DNA of 64,000 bases from Pseudoalteromonas sp. 0303 (lineage in GTDB: Bacteria; Pseudomonadota; Gammaproteobacteria; Enterobacterales; Alteromonadaceae), in assembly GCF_013349995.1 (NCBI RefSeq), contig NZ_JABVXF010000006.1, positions 73,042 through 137,041 of the forward strand, in the 5' to 3' direction. How positions within the stretch are numbered: position 1 is the stretch's first letter; each line of letters begins with the position of its first letter. Shown piece after piece: positions 10,401-19,926 of the stretch. Made by a program: the position numbers and the translations under genes. The notes under the pieces are model-generated. The model did not search any database. It saw only the letters and a program-made list of their open reading frames with translations, and was not told the origin of the DNA.

Positions 10401-13104
10401 TATTATTACTTATGAATATTATGAAAATGACGTTTGGATTCGCTCAGGTACCGAGCAGTCCAATGTATATTTGCACACTGAGACTAATTATATTACCACA
10501 ACAGAATTGGAGCTACTTGGAGAGTGGACAGTAGGAGATGCTACTTATGATAACAGCATTTTAATCATGTCATTAAATGAAAATGGGGAAGGTAGTTTCA
10601 CCGATGTAACAACGAATGAACTAGAAAATTTTAGTTGGCAAATTACCGATGAACACTTAACGATAACTTCTATTGAAAATAATTCTACAGAAACAGTTTA
10701 TTTCACCAAAGATATTAATGTGGGCTACCAATTCCTCGTATCAGGCTCTGATGATGATGGCAGTTATACTGACTCAGGCATCCTAGTACGCAGAAATGTG
10801 CAAGCAATCTCTGCTGCTAATTTTGCTGGTCGGCATGAGTTCAGGGAAGGCCATGATTTAGACTCGCACTGGGCTGATATTCAAGTGTATGACGATGGTC
10901 AGGTTTTCTTTACCTTTAACACTAGTTTATACCAAAAAGGGTTTGAAGATGGTCACTTAAAGCGCGATCTTTATTATGATACTGAAACTTGGCAACCTGT
11001 AGACTGGTGTGATATTTCACAGGCTAATTGCGAGTTATATGGTGAGTTTGAATATACATTAGTCGCGGTAGATGGTAATCGCTACTATGTTGAACGCTTA
11101 ACAAATTATTATAATGATAATCAACTGATTGATTCTTATGCTTATTTATATGTCCACGATTATTCAAGCTCAACTAAGGTTGATCAATTTGAAGATTACG
11201 ATATGGGCTTTACCCTATATCAAAATGACGATAACGGTATTGCTCGCTGGTCAGTGAGTTATAGTGATTATGATGCTGAACTTGATAAGCAATATTATAC
11301 TTTCCAACTAGATGATGCTGAGCCGATTAATATTGAGCTGCTTGACGGTAAACTGGAGTTAATACTTGATGGTCAAGATACGGTTATAGAGCTTATTGAT
11401 AATAACCGTCGTGATATTACTTTTTGTAAATACTTAAAAGGTAATAGTTGCCTTGAGGAAGATAAAGTTTACTTATCGTTTGATGCGCCAGAGCACACGA
11501 TTACAGTTAACAGTGATGAAAATGGCTCATTAGCTGTCGGAGATGAAAGTATTGTACGTCATGGCTCAAACTGGTGGACATCAATCAATCCAAATTCGGG
11601 TTATGAATTAGATACAATTTCTGGCTGCGAAGGTTTTATTAACGATGAAGGAAACTATGAAATTTCCTTTGTGAGCCAAAGTTGCCAGATTGATGTGACA
11701 TTTAAAGAGTTAGTCCCACTATCTATAAAGGCAAATATCACCGACACTGTGCTTGCAATGTGTGTAGATAATTCTGGCTACACTCGGTTAGAAGAAACGA
11801 CAGAGCTATTTTGTGCATGGAGTGGAAACGGAGAAGTAAAATCTCTGGAAGGATTAGAGTCTTTTAGCAACTTAGAAGCATTTCATATAAGTGAGCTGAA
11901 TCTAGGAAGTGGGGATATTGATTTATCACAGTACTCTAACCTAAGAATTATAGGTATCCATAATTCTGGAGTTACCTCACTATTGGTTTATGATCCTAGT
12001 ATTATTACAGAGCTTTATTTAACTTCAAATCAATTAAAAAGTATAGAATTGTCTGAATATACTAACTTGGTGCGTTTAGATTTATCGCAGAATGAATTAA
12101 CAAGCATAGACTTAAGTCAAGCCCCAAGCCTTAATCATCTTGCTCTTAAAAATAATGAATTATTATCAATTGACCTAGATGTCAATATACTACTAGAGGA
12201 GCTCATAATTAATAATAACCGTTTATTAGAGCTTGATCTTTTCCAGAATAATCAACTTGTAGTATTAAATGCAAGCAACCTAGCTATTAATGAATTGGAT
12301 TTATCCAATCTGAATAATCTTGAGTCTTTATCTCTTGATTATACAGCTATTAGCAACTTAGACTTTTCTCTGTTGTCCTCGCTTACAAATATAAGTCTTA
12401 GGGGCGTTGAACAGTCTTTAGTTCCTTGGGAGCAGATTTACCATGTGTCTAGACTTGGTATCGGTGGTCAAGACTATACAAGCTTTGATTTCTCACCGTT
12501 TACTCGTTTAATCTATCTGTCTGTGGGGGACTCTAGCATTACTGATTTTTCAACAATTGCTAATCCTCAACAATTACAAACGTTAGATATTTGGGGGAAT
12601 AATTTATTAACTCAGTTAGATATAAGCACAATGACATCTTTACAGCATTTTTATTTACAAAGTACAGCTGTAACACAAATTGACTTTGCTAATAATACTA
12701 ATCTGGAATATGTTTCTGCATGGAATAACCCGCTACGTACTGTGAGTGGGATAGAAGGTATTACAAATAACTACGCAAACTTAAATTTTGAAAGTAACCC
12801 ATTATCAGCGGAAACACAGGCTTATTTAGATGATCTTCGTGATAATCAAGGTTATTACAATATTTTTTACAGTTTAAGCTACACAGTAACTGTGAATATC
12901 ACAGGTAATGGCAGTGTCAGTGATACAGAAATGCATTTACAGGATGGTGAAACCAGAGGCATCTACCTATACCCGGATACAGGTTATGAAGTAGCAAGTG
13001 TAACAGGTTGTGATGGCATTTGGCATTCTGCGGATTACTATGAAGTAGGGCCAATAACAGCCTCATGTGAGGTTGACGTTGAGTTTGTTGAATTAAACCC
13101 GTAA
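7486..13104 (+). CDS. Giant modular surface lipoprotein with duplicated modules, leucine-rich repeats and InlB-type B repeats
   Basis: The 1872-residue protein begins with a lipoprotein signal (lipobox LVGC, then GGGSDS). A PKD/cadherin-like Ig-fold follows (about 33-130), then a carboxypeptidase-regulatory-like segment (about 135-185). Residues about 341-870 and 872-1410 are a tandem duplication of one long module, each ending in a divergent InlB B-repeat (about 799-870 and 1334-1410, with the GYVVDEITGCEG type of motif). Residues about 1450-1780 are irregular leucine-rich repeats (LTSIDLSQ, LKSIELSE), and a third B-repeat closes the protein (about 1796-1870). Conserved cysteine pairs occur in the duplicated parts. 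The layout suits a cell-surface adhesin or binding protein; no enzyme motif is seen. A terminator follows, so it is probably monocistronic. Confidence 0.82.
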   Translation: MLIQKRLLAAVFGTLFLVGCGGGSDSETKLDPVDPVNQSPTVTISAESEGAEQASFKLSAAATDSDGSIASYSWTSDASFDFVQSDGLTSAEATFQTPDIDADTTVNFTVTVTDNDGATTSAKHSVIFKRNVSTVTITGIVTDQPIANAELEINVGSDVFSVNADQTGRYTIELVVDESASDKLVLVKAKGLDSTNPGVVFVSQLSSIQALLEQAGEDNTLDSEDNFGVNITNVTTAEYALLTRNNEEPQSVEELNAALLNVDADEKILLATLIKIIVDNADYVLPEGVESTLDLVSDGDIAKNFEDEVNEKDPDLIEETKEEIKKDENLVSDSDEPIVGDFIVNSPRYYNNDAYHLFMASDGTGELNANTSSTLTMSKESGVYTLALANSVVTYTDEYNDGNESYIEQTKLTDISFQVLAENEVFRTIEVTQTTQRTLDYQNGSEPVVEPSVTRTYTTNLIDKAKTIALNTTELTENTWVLDLRDNDYDSASSDDEPETLRFYADGTGDVTGESSEVFSWELDDTKLSISYDENGETGLIAFWFTKALSAGYQVVALDTSFDEPSNTLTGLMVKKANVTTTDEDIIGRWHGFVGTSQSYDLNIYPDGSVAIGLDYSGFQGHIEDGNFSRKRFYSETYGLVSSCDGFADDCYLESEMQHEFINIVGSTYYIIRTLTYYTMGGEAYDEVKSVFIYEYSKDFSYSAFTEELLDGSISLYKDDSSTDAIYSQYNDLGEVKYVVRFDGVEHMATFNDGVLSYQVDGNTWFVELVSADENAITICRYQQGSSCSTDTQISYLPKRPKITLTVNPSQNGSLSPSSQTSYWYQYASFVISPDEGYVVDEITGCEGYIEGDYYLVYTTGADCDITATFKPALLAAGEYIINNSDLYNAPAYELLLNEDQSGSFTYDRKDAITWSEVNNSIEIIPVNSIVIDEYIAFPFVGEQQVETHYRTEISSVSLTAYPEKGTNWYWSIITYEYYENDVWIRSGTEQSNVYLHTETNYITTTELELLGEWTVGDATYDNSILIMSLNENGEGSFTDVTTNELENFSWQITDEHLTITSIENNSTETVYFTKDINVGYQFLVSGSDDDGSYTDSGILVRRNVQAISAANFAGRHEFREGHDLDSHWADIQVYDDGQVFFTFNTSLYQKGFEDGHLKRDLYYDTETWQPVDWCDISQANCELYGEFEYTLVAVDGNRYYVERLTNYYNDNQLIDSYAYLYVHDYSSSTKVDQFEDYDMGFTLYQNDDNGIARWSVSYSDYDAELDKQYYTFQLDDAEPINIELLDGKLELILDGQDTVIELIDNNRRDITFCKYLKGNSCLEEDKVYLSFDAPEHTITVNSDENGSLAVGDESIVRHGSNWWTSINPNSGYELDTISGCEGFINDEGNYEISFVSQSCQIDVTFKELVPLSIKANITDTVLAMCVDNSGYTRLEETTELFCAWSGNGEVKSLEGLESFSNLEAFHISELNLGSGDIDLSQYSNLRIIGIHNSGVTSLLVYDPSIITELYLTSNQLKSIELSEYTNLVRLDLSQNELTSIDLSQAPSLNHLALKNNELLSIDLDVNILLEELIINNNRLLELDLFQNNQLVVLNASNLAINELDLSNLNNLESLSLDYTAISNLDFSLLSSLTNISLRGVEQSLVPWEQIYHVSRLGIGGQDYTSFDFSPFTRLIYLSVGDSSITDFSTIANPQQLQTLDIWGNNLLTQLDISTMTSLQHFYLQSTAVTQIDFANNTNLEYVSAWNNPLRTVSGIEGITNNYANLNFESNPLSAETQAYLDDLRDNQGYYNIFYSLSYTVTVNITGNGSVSDTEMHLQDGETRGIYLYPDTGYEVASVTGCDGIWHSADYYEVGPITASCEVDVEFVELNP

Positions 13105-13123
13105 ATATCATCTCATGTTGTTT

Positions 13124-13148
13124 AAATAGCCGCATATTGCGGCTATTT
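13124..13148 (+). terminator. Stem-loop terminator after the giant lipoprotein gene
   Basis: A perfect 11-bp stem (AAATAGCCGCA with TGCGGCTATTT) encloses a TAT loop. The T tract is short and interrupted. Confidence 0.7.
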
Positions 13149-13322
13149 CTGTTTCTGCATTAAAATTTCACAAAATGACGCCTTTAGATCTTAATCATGA
13201 TCAGCTTACCGCTGTAGTTTACATTTAAACGCAAATTTTCCTCTCTGGTTGCATTAAAATGCTCACATTATTAATGGATGAAAATTCATAACTCAATCTC
13301 AATTCTAACAAGCGAGAATGTA

Positions 13323-13955
13323 ATGACAGCCTTAAACAACCAGAACCTTCTACAACTTCGTTTTGTAAGCCAAGCGCATATTGACGCAGTTAAGCCCTCT
13401 TTTGCTAACCTACCTGCTAATCCATACGCAGATGGTGAATTTCGTAAGCGTCGTTATTCAGTAATCAAAGTTGTTGATGGTGAATTAAAACTACAACCAA
13501 CAAAAGCATTCGTGCAAGATGACTCAATTAATACCTTCCAAGGTAATGTTGAGCGCACCTATGAAAATCTAGAAGATAGCTTATTAGCGACTGATGGCAT
13601 GAAGCAAATAGTTAATCAGTTCCGCGATATGACGGGTATCAGCGATGATCGCGATATTGAAATTCATCAATTCAGAATGCTTGCGATCGACAGTGACACT
13701 CCAGCTGCACCTGAAGGTGTTCACCAAGATGGTTTTGATCACGTATGTGTATGTGGTGTATCACACGAAAACCTAGAAGGTGGTGAGCTGCTTGTTTATG
13801 AACACCAACAAGCTGAGCCATGTTTCAAAATGGAAATTAAAGATGGCATGTTCGCACTGATTAATGACCGTGAAGTATGGCACAACGCTACACCAATGAA
13901 TAAATTAGATGCAAGCAAAGAAGGTTACCTTGATTGCTTCGTACTAACTGCGTAA
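13323..13955 (+). CDS. 2-oxoglutarate/Fe(II) dioxygenase family protein (amino-acid hydroxylase-like)
   Basis: The protein resembles the 2OG-Fe dioxygenase family that includes bacterial free-amino-acid hydroxylases such as isoleucine dioxygenase. The iron ligands are visible: H134 and D136 in VHQDGFDHV and H187 in VWHNATPM, in a double-stranded beta-helix context (GGELLVYEH). I prefer ATG 13323, which has GCGAG six bases upstream; an in-frame ATG at 13278 adds 15 residues of unremarkable sequence and lacks a ribosome-binding site. The gene lies nine bases before a class V aminotransferase-like gene and is very likely co-transcribed with it, suggesting joint modification of an amino acid or amine. 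The substrate is unknown. Confidence 0.8.
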   Translation: MTALNNQNLLQLRFVSQAHIDAVKPSFANLPANPYADGEFRKRRYSVIKVVDGELKLQPTKAFVQDDSINTFQGNVERTYENLEDSLLATDGMKQIVNQFRDMTGISDDRDIEIHQFRMLAIDSDTPAAPEGVHQDGFDHVCVCGVSHENLEGGELLVYEHQQAEPCFKMEIKDGMFALINDREVWHNATPMNKLDASKEGYLDCFVLTA

Positions 13956-13964
13956 GGGTATCTC

Positions 13965-15203
13965 ATGAACTTAACGCAATTACGTCGCCAATTTCCTGCA
14001 CTTATGCAACAAGTGGCAGGTCAGTCACCGATTTTTCTTGATGGCCCAGGTGGCTCGCAAGTACCACAGTCAGTTTTAAGTGCTATGACTGCTTATTTGG
14101 GTTACTACAACTCAAACTTAGGCGGCGCATTTTTCTCAAGTGATAAAACGGTAGAGTTAATGGCAAATGCTCGCCAAGCTGCAGCCGATTTATTAAATGC
14201 GCCATCTAAAGAGCAAATCGTGTTTGGTGCAAACATGACAAGTTTAACGTTTAGCTTTAGCCGTGCCATCTCACGTGATTGGACTGCTGATGATGAAATT
14301 ATCGTCACCAATGCCGATCACTTCTCAAACGTATCATCTTGGCAGCAAGCTGCTGAAGATAAAGGCGCGACAGTAAAAACTACCCTTATCAACGAAGCTG
14401 ATTGCAGCCTAGATATGGCACACTTTGAAAGCCTTTTATCTAGCAAAACAAAGCTTGTTGCTGTGACATATGCGTCGAACACGACGGGTTCAATTAATGA
14501 CATTAAACGCATCGTTGAGCTTGCACATGCTGTTGGTGCGCTAGTGTATGTTGATGCCGTTCATTACGCACCTCATGAGCTTGTAGACGTACAAGCACTT
14601 GATTGTGACTTCTTAGCCTGCTCGGCATATAAGTTCTTTGGTCCTCACCTTGGTATTGTCTATGGCAAACGTGAGCACCTTGAAGGTTTCACACCATATA
14701 AAGTTGAACCTGCAAAAGATGTTGCGCCAGGTCGCTGGGAAACGGGTACGCAAAGCTTTGAAGCGCTAGCTGGCTTAATTGCTGCTGTTGATTACATTGC
14801 TGCAATTAGTGAACTTGATGATAGTCATTCACGCAGAGAAAAACTCGCGGCTGCATTTGCTATTACTAAACAACACGAAATGGCATTAAGTAAGCATTTC
14901 TTAACTCGTTTAGCAGATTACCCACGTATCAAGTTATTTGGTATTGATGATCTAGAGCGTATAGCTTATCGCACACCGACTTTTGCTTTAACTTTTGAAG
15001 GCATCGAGCCACGTGTTGTGTCTGAATTTTTAGGTAAGCAACATATTTGTGTGTGGGATGGTAATTTCTACGCTCAAGGCTTATGTAAGCAACTCGGTGT
15101 ATTAGAAACCGGCGGCGTAGTACGCATTGGTTGCATGCACTACAACACGACTGAAGAGCTTGATAAGGTTTTTGATTTATTTGATCAATTACTGGCAGGT
15201 TAA
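13965..15203 (+). CDS. Cysteine desulfurase-like class V aminotransferase (VC1184-type subfamily)
   Basis: A 412-residue PLP enzyme of the aminotransferase class V fold. The family marks are seen: IFLDGPGGSQVP near the N-terminus, VDAVHYAPH with the PLP aspartate, and SAYKFFGPHLG with the Schiff-base lysine. It looks like the cysteine desulfurase-like subfamily typified by Vibrio cholerae VC1184, rather than IscS or SufS, since the mobile cysteine loop of IscS is not evident. No Fe-S assembly genes are nearby. It follows the 2OG dioxygenase gene by nine bases, so the two probably act on the same metabolite. The reaction is not known to me. Confidence 0.82.
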   Translation: MNLTQLRRQFPALMQQVAGQSPIFLDGPGGSQVPQSVLSAMTAYLGYYNSNLGGAFFSSDKTVELMANARQAAADLLNAPSKEQIVFGANMTSLTFSFSRAISRDWTADDEIIVTNADHFSNVSSWQQAAEDKGATVKTTLINEADCSLDMAHFESLLSSKTKLVAVTYASNTTGSINDIKRIVELAHAVGALVYVDAVHYAPHELVDVQALDCDFLACSAYKFFGPHLGIVYGKREHLEGFTPYKVEPAKDVAPGRWETGTQSFEALAGLIAAVDYIAAISELDDSHSRREKLAAAFAITKQHEMALSKHFLTRLADYPRIKLFGIDDLERIAYRTPTFALTFEGIEPRVVSEFLGKQHICVWDGNFYAQGLCKQLGVLETGGVVRIGCMHYNTTEELDKVFDLFDQLLAG

Positions 15204-15230
15204 ATCTGAGTTGTTAGTTTTAATTAAGCT

Positions 15231-15256
15231 ATAAGCAGCCCGAGTGGGCTGCTTAT
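15231..15256. terminator. Bidirectional terminator between convergent genes
   Basis: A perfect 11-bp inverted repeat (ATAAGCAGCCC, loop GAGT, GGGCTGCTTAT) lies between the stop of the plus-strand aminotransferase and the stop of the minus-strand oxygenase. T-tracts are weak on both sides. Confidence 0.75.
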
Positions 15257-15261
15257 TACCG

Positions 15262-15966
15262 CTAGGATTGTGGTTGGCCATATATTTGTTCCGCGCGGTT
15301 GAATAAGACCCACGAGGTTAAAATATACTTATCATTTGAAATTGGCTTATTACCACGGTGCGTGTGGGTAAAATAGCCCGGTGCTACGACCATAGAACCC
15401 TGTTTAGGCGATATTTTTCGTTGTTGATAGTAAAATTCTGTTTCACCACCTTCTTCTACATCATTTAAATAGAACATAAATAACAGCACGCGGTGTAGTG
15501 CCTCGTTGTGGCCTGCTTGCGGATATACCTCGCTATGCCAATAAGGGTAACCACCTTTATTGATATCGTATTTCTGTGCTTGAATTGGACCCATGCGGAA
15601 AATTTGCTGCACGAGTAATGGCAATTGTGGTTTGCCGACTTCTTCAAAGTTATCTTGTGTTAGGTCAACAGGTTTGCCTGTTTGCGGATGGTAAACCTTT
15701 AAACCAAAGGCACCAATCATCATAAAAATATGCTCTTCAAGGTATTTGAAGATGTAACCCGCAGTCGTTTGTTGAACGTGTTTAAGTTGCTCAGCGTATT
15801 CAGGGTGGTTATTAAGGTATAAATCGCGGCTGTCTTTTTTCGCTAAATCTACTCCGCCGGAGGTAATGCCTTGTTTTAAATGCGGGCTTTGTTCAAATAC
15901 CGTGATAAAGTTGTCGCAAAATTCTTTGCTGAGGGCGTTTTCGTATACGCGAATAAAGTCCGTCAT
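15262..15966 (-). CDS. 2OG-Fe(II) oxygenase, prolyl 4-hydroxylase-like, with HxE iron motif
   Basis: The 234-residue protein has the prolyl-4-hydroxylase/PKHD-type oxygenase pattern: LLFMFYLNDVEEGGETEF, then PKQGSMVVAPG, a distal histidine in THTHRGNKPIS, and the 2OG-binding lysine in NDKYILTSW. The proximal iron motif is H144-S-E146 where most relatives have HxD; the glutamate could still bind iron, as in a minority of this superfamily. It is transcribed towards the 2OG dioxygenase/aminotransferase pair, with a shared terminator, and is divergent from the thioesterase gene 36 bases away. The substrate is unknown; a protein or peptide side chain is possible. Confidence 0.83.
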   Translation of the reverse strand: MTDFIRVYENALSKEFCDNFITVFEQSPHLKQGITSGGVDLAKKDSRDLYLNNHPEYAEQLKHVQQTTAGYIFKYLEEHIFMMIGAFGLKVYHPQTGKPVDLTQDNFEEVGKPQLPLLVQQIFRMGPIQAQKYDINKGGYPYWHSEVYPQAGHNEALHRVLLFMFYLNDVEEGGETEFYYQQRKISPKQGSMVVAPGYFTHTHRGNKPISNDKYILTSWVLFNRAEQIYGQPQS

Positions 15967-16002
15967 GAGCTACCTTTAGTTTATATTTTTTATAGGGTTA
16001 CT

Positions 16003-16398
16003 ATGTTTACTGAAACTATCACACCACGCTTTAGCGAAACAGATGTGCTAGGGCACATCAACAATACCGTACTCCCTGTATGGTTTGAAGCCGCCCGAGC
16101 GCCTATTTTCAGGTTTTTTACGCCCGATTTAAACCCTTATGAGTGGAAACTGATTATTGCTAAGGTTGAAGTAAGCTTTGTCGGTGAGTTGTTTTATGGC
16201 CATGATGTCACAGTGAAAAGCAGTGTTGAGCACATTGGCTCTAGTTCATTTGTACTGCGTCAAGAGGCTTGGCAGCAAGATAACTGCTGTGCCGTTGGTA
16301 AAACCGTACTAGTACGTTACGACTTCGCAAATAAATGTTCGCAAAAACTTAATGAGCAAGAAAGGGCTGACCTTACAGCGCATTTAATCGCTGAGTAA
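16003..16398 (+). CDS. Acyl-CoA thioesterase (hotdog fold, 4HBT type)
   Basis: A 131-residue hotdog-fold thioesterase that would hydrolyse acyl-CoA substrates in the cytoplasm. The catalytic-region pattern RFSETDVLGHINNTVLPVWFE is the classic 4HBT motif with the active-site aspartate. The start at ATG 16003 gives the expected N-terminus; the longer open frame upstream overlaps the divergent oxygenase gene and is not supported. The substrate range cannot be told from sequence. Its divergent position relative to the 2OG oxygenase leaves only 36 bases for both promoters. Confidence 0.85.
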   Translation: MFTETITPRFSETDVLGHINNTVLPVWFEAARAPIFRFFTPDLNPYEWKLIIAKVEVSFVGELFYGHDVTVKSSVEHIGSSSFVLRQEAWQQDNCCAVGKTVLVRYDFANKCSQKLNEQERADLTAHLIAE

Positions 16399-16483
16399 TA
16401 CCCCATTTTTTGCCGACATTTATGAACGCTTGGGGTAAAATGCGCCTTCATTATTTTGACTGAGTAATTTTGGGTTACACGCA

Positions 16484-17062
16484 ATGCTGTTAATGATCGA
16501 CAATTATGATTCGTTTACATACAACCTAGTGCAATATTTTCAGCGCTTAGACCAAGATGTATTAGTTAAACGAAACGATGAGATCAGCATTGCTGAGATT
16601 AAACAACTTAACCCAGAGCACATCGTACTGTCGCCTGGGCCATGTTCACCAAACGAAGCGGGGATTTCCTTGCAAGTGGTCGAACAATTAAAAGGGCAGT
16701 TGCCAATTCTTGGTATTTGCTTGGGGCACCAAACTATTGCTCAGGCTCTAGGTGCTGATGTTATTCGTGCCAAGCAAGTGATGCATGGTAAAACGTCGTT
16801 AGTTAAGCATACCAATCAAGGTGTGTTTAACGGTTTGGCAAACCCGCTGACGGTATGCCGGTACCATTCTTTGGTAGTGGATAAACAAAGCCTGTCTAGC
16901 GACTTTACTATTACTGCCTGGACAGAACAAAATTCTGATTTTGATGAAATTATGGGGATCATGCATAATGATTTAGCACTTGAAGGAGTGCAATTTCACC
17001 CCGAAGCAATTTTGACCCAACAAGGGCTTGAATTACTTGCTAACTTTTTAACTCGCTTCTAA
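16484..17062 (+). CDS. pabA: Aminodeoxychorismate/anthranilate synthase glutamine amidotransferase subunit
   Basis: A class I glutamine amidotransferase of 192 residues that supplies ammonia to chorismate for 4-amino-4-deoxychorismate (folate) and possibly anthranilate. The N-terminus [19 protein letters not shown], oxyanion motif LSPGPCSP, nucleophile cysteine in GICLGHQ, and the His-Glu pair in VQFHPE are present. No trpE or pabB partner is adjacent. The location upstream of ast/arg genes matches the pabA-astC arrangement found in several gammaproteobacteria, which favours pabA over trpG. An HDOD gene follows after 24 bases, probably in the same transcript. Confidence 0.9.
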   Translation: MLLMIDNYDSFTYNLVQYFQRLDQDVLVKRNDEISIAEIKQLNPEHIVLSPGPCSPNEAGISLQVVEQLKGQLPILGICLGHQTIAQALGADVIRAKQVMHGKTSLVKHTNQGVFNGLANPLTVCRYHSLVVDKQSLSSDFTITAWTEQNSDFDEIMGIMHNDLALEGVQFHPEAILTQQGLELLANFLTRF

Positions 17063-17086
17063 CCTTAGGCTAGTGAATTAACAAAT

Positions 17087-18271
17087 ATGACCGACAATAC
17101 GCCTGTGCAAATGACCGAAGAAACCCGACAACAAAGGACTGCGATGGTGCTTAATGAGCGCGCGCACGATCTTTTGCTGGGTCACAGTTTTGCACAGCGT
17201 CAAATTGGCTTTATTCACACCCTAGAAATCGACTATGGCGAATCAATGGAACAGCGAACTCTATTAGAAGTAGAAGTTGCTGCCGAGAAAAAACGTCAAA
17301 AGAGCAGTACAGCTCACCATAAATACCGTGCACAGGCGAGCAAGCAATTACACCAAGTGATTGAGGCTGCCATGCATAAGCAGCTTGAAGACATTGATTC
17401 AGTAATTCATGAAACTATAGGGATTCAAGATAGCGTACCTGCTATTTTAGATATTTTAGCAGTGCGTTCAGCCTCAGTAGGTCGACTAGAGCCCTTAGTT
17501 AAAGACTTAAGTTGGTTAGGCCGTGAGCTTGTCGCGTTTGTGAATTTGCCTTTTTACCGAAAACAACGTAATAAACACACATCAGTTCAAGTCGATAACC
17601 CACAGTTAGCGCTGCGCTACATTGGCTTAGATAACTTAAAGTTTGTGGTGCCAACCTTTGCGGTACGCCATTGGATGCCACACAGTACAGAACCATTCCC
17701 GCTGTTAAAACGTCGACTTCGTGATAATTCAATGGCGTGTGCTATCGCAGCTCAAGAGATTGCGAAGCTTAATGGTGTAAATGAGGTGCATGCGTTTACT
17801 TTAGGTATGCTACTCGATGTGGGTAAGATAGCGCTTGTTCGCATATATCTTCGTATTTTCGAGTTAGTTTGGCAGCGCCAAGTAACAAAAGCCCGTGATG
17901 AGCAAAAGAAAGATCTACACACAGCTTTATTAGAACTAAAACCGGATCCTTTATTTTTAAGCACCTTGCTAAATAAGCAGTCGATGAAGGTAACTGCGAC
18001 CGTAATTGAGAAAATGGCTTTTAGGTATTTGCCATTTAATGCGGTGATGCAGCAGTTAACTACACCTTTAGCTAAAAACGATGAGTATTTGCCGCTTACT
18101 AAGGTGATTTTAAAAGCACGTTGTTACGCTCAGTATTTAAGTTTAAATGAGCATCAACTAGTCGAAAATGACGAAACTGAACGTTGGTTTGCACACTTCG
18201 ATTTCACTAAAGAAGAGCTTGATCAGCTAGCAAAATGCAATTTTGATCGCTTTCATATTCAAATTAATTAA
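17087..18271 (+). CDS. HDOD domain-containing protein
   Basis: The 394-residue cytoplasmic protein carries an HDOD domain (about residues 110-310), a degenerate HD phosphohydrolase-like helical domain linked to signalling; visible marks include PLLKRRLRDNSMACAIAAQ and HAFTLGMLLDVGKIAL, where the HD metal ligands are not conserved (LLDVG in place of LHDIG). The N-terminal 100 residues are charged and helical. It sits between pabA and astC. Its function cannot be stated; HDOD proteins elsewhere act in c-di-GMP, stress or cell-cycle control. Confidence 0.8.
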   Translation: MTDNTPVQMTEETRQQRTAMVLNERAHDLLLGHSFAQRQIGFIHTLEIDYGESMEQRTLLEVEVAAEKKRQKSSTAHHKYRAQASKQLHQVIEAAMHKQLEDIDSVIHETIGIQDSVPAILDILAVRSASVGRLEPLVKDLSWLGRELVAFVNLPFYRKQRNKHTSVQVDNPQLALRYIGLDNLKFVVPTFAVRHWMPHSTEPFPLLKRRLRDNSMACAIAAQEIAKLNGVNEVHAFTLGMLLDVGKIALVRIYLRIFELVWQRQVTKARDEQKKDLHTALLELKPDPLFLSTLLNKQSMKVTATVIEKMAFRYLPFNAVMQQLTTPLAKNDEYLPLTKVILKARCYAQYLSLNEHQLVENDETERWFAHFDFTKEELDQLAKCNFDRFHIQIN

Positions 18272-19846
<1,575 letters not shown>

Positions 19847-19926
19847 ACGAAACTGTCATTTCAGGGCAAGTTAAGCTTGCCCACATTTCTTAATTTACCG
19901 TTATTTATAAGGGAGCAAGCGGACTT

